Part shown: piece after piece, positions 51,500 through 54,765 of the stretch
Layout: each line of letters begins with the position of its first letter
Numbering within the stretch: position 1 is the first letter of the stretch
Source: WJMB01 sp964581465
GTDB taxonomy: Bacteria; RBG-13-66-14
Assembly: GCA_964581465.1 (NCBI GenBank)
Contig: CAZOOP010000024.1
Location: forward strand, 1-54,765
DNA length: 54,765 nucleotides
Reading direction: 5' to 3'
Translations under genes and position numbers: made by a program
Notes under the pieces: model-generated
Database searches by the model: none
Seen by the model: the letters and a program-made list of their open reading frames with translations, nothing else
What the model was told of the DNA's origin: nothing

Positions 51500-51569
51500 T
51501 GCGCGTTCGTGACGACGAAGGCGCAGGCGGGGAGGAGGGGTTTTCGAAGTCTCGGCCGGTCCCGCTCGA

Positions 51570-53810
<2,241 letters not shown>

Positions 53811-54018
53811 GGAGGCTCCCTTCGTACCGGGGTGCGGAATGGGTCAGGCTGACCACCGCATGATAGCACAGTAAAACGAGAGCGGCCAGCCGGCCGCCGA
53901 CCGCAGTCCGTAGCCCCTACCTGGATAACGATGCTGGTTGAACCGATTCGTTTAACCCGGGGGGATGATCATTCACTCCTGGACCGGCGATGATCGCCAG
54001 TGGATTGCCAGATAAAGT
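53811..54018. other. Intergenic sequence upstream of the M1 gene
   Basis: Should contain the promoter of the minus-strand M1 gene; I found no clear pair of boxes. A GGGGATGATCATTCACTCC near 53960 resembles a family A end. Confidence 0.3.
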
Positions 54019-54340
54019 GGGATCATCCCTAGAAACTGGACCAGTATTTGCAACCTTGGAAAGCGGCTTCAAGGAGGTGATCCAGATAATTACCCGAAGC
54101 TGGGCGTCGAGTCGTGGAGGCGGATAGCGGATATATGTGTCTAAGCAGTCAATAGGATGCCATCAGCAGGTCCTTCGGCTATAGCTTGGTCGCCCCCTGA
54201 GCTGGATCAACAGCCTCCCGCTTGCAACGGCACTCAAGCCAGGTTCTGGTGTGTCGTCACAAGCAACGGGATGATATCTGCGGTGATTATGAGCTATCGA
54301 TCATTCAGTGACAGGCCACTAGCTGGATGAGCGTCTCAGA
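54019..54340 (+). repeat. Family A element, copy 6
   Basis: Left end GGGATCATCCCTAGAAACTG. Later blocks TGGAGGCGGATAGCGGATAT, GCCATCAGCAGGTCCTT, GATTATGAGCTATCGATCAT and GGCCACTAGCTGGATGAGCG match the copies at 10416 and 27042. The right terminal repeat is not clear. Confidence 0.65.
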
Positions 54341-54765
54341 AAAGGCATGAAAGCCTCCAATATATAAAAAGGATCATCACCTGAAACTGAACCGACTTCG
54401 AAAATTCAACAGAGCGGCATTTAGAACAGTTGTGCCGACTACTACCCCATGAGAGGCTTTGGTTCGACGAGCCAAAGAGCTGTCATACCTGCAATGGCAG
54501 CTTTTTGAAAATAGGTGGCTTTTTATTGCTGGCAAGTCCAGGGTATAATAATTGAGTCACGACTTCCCAAGTCTCAGCGGCCTCTTAGACGTGCCCTCCT
54601 AGAGCAAGTCTGGTTTCCTGCCGCCAGGGCACCCAAGGATCGTGACAGCTTACGCAGGTATAAAGCGCAGGGATACCTTAACGCTTATGGATCATCATAT
54701 ATCGTGATATTCTTGCAGTCACGAGAGTTACCGGGATGCTATCCTGCCACAAGTAAAGGAGGCGA
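54341..54765. other. Right-edge intergenic sequence with another family A end
   Basis: AGGATCATCACCTGAAACTG at 54369 is a further left end of family A, but nothing beyond it aligns well. The rest holds no feature I can support. Confidence 0.4.

Noticed and set aside
54019..54340. Family A elements as CRISPR or tandem arrays
   Set aside because: Copies are single, far apart, in both orientations, and internally unique; there is no regular spacer structure.

Overview
The window is a GC-rich chromosomal segment of an uncultivated-looking, Gram-negative-type anaerobe. The anaerobic signature is a 2-oxoacid:ferredoxin oxidoreductase (korDABC), an Nfn-type electron-bifurcating transhydrogenase (nfnAB), and an oxygen/peroxide defence group of rubredoxin, FprA flavodiiron protein and rubrerythrin. 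Lipoproteins, signal peptides and two secreted enzymes with a shared FlgD/Por-type C-terminal sorting-like domain point to a double-membrane cell. I cannot place the phylum from sequence alone; a candidate phylum near the FCB superphylum, such as Coatesbacteria, is a guess.

Layout. 1-1190: non-coding, with repeats. 1195-3302 (-): selB followed by tRNA-Sec. 3674-8468 (+): DUF438/hemerythrin/PAS sensor, class III adenylate cyclase and two DUF4097 envelope proteins. 8536-8984 (-): RNase P RNA. 9207-16035 (-): SPFH/zinc-ribbon protein, DUF454 with a dUTPase-like enzyme, DUF4388 protein, MarC and a SelA-like pseudoenzyme. 16427-24236 (+): era, korDABC, ndk and nfnAB. 25121-26695 (+): a tandem pair of proteasome-fold Ntn hydrolases. 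28033-31267 (-): tRNA-Pro, COG2426 membrane protein, PlsC-like acyltransferase and a ClC protein. 32159-32347 (+): 6S RNA. 32566-35010 (-): priA. 35143-41025 (+): an unknown membrane-anchored acidic protein, an ABC-2 exporter and the oxidative-stress genes. 41102-44450 (-): stomatin-like protein, two coiled-coil lipoproteins and a secreted protein. 44575-48144 (+): membrane/TPR protein and a dihydroorotate-dehydrogenase-like protein. 48637-53810 (-): M23-like protein, beta-propeller-like protein and M1 aminopeptidase.

The many long intergenic regions are lower in GC than the genes and hold at least three families of dispersed non-coding repeats. (A) Elements of about 320-380 bp have terminal inverted repeats based on GGGATNATCAC and look like MITEs; there are two subfamilies and ten copies or fragments. 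(B) A second family of about 320 bp has one end that supplies the start codon of the ClC gene. (C) A hairpin element has 20-27 bp perfect arms that covary between four copies.

The most interesting points are the tandem proteasome-fold hydrolases with a predicted serine at position 1, the SelA-like protein that lacks the PLP-lysine region in a genome that still has selB and tRNA-Sec, the covarying hairpin family, and the terminal-inverted-repeat elements. All names rest on motif recognition by eye; no database search was run.
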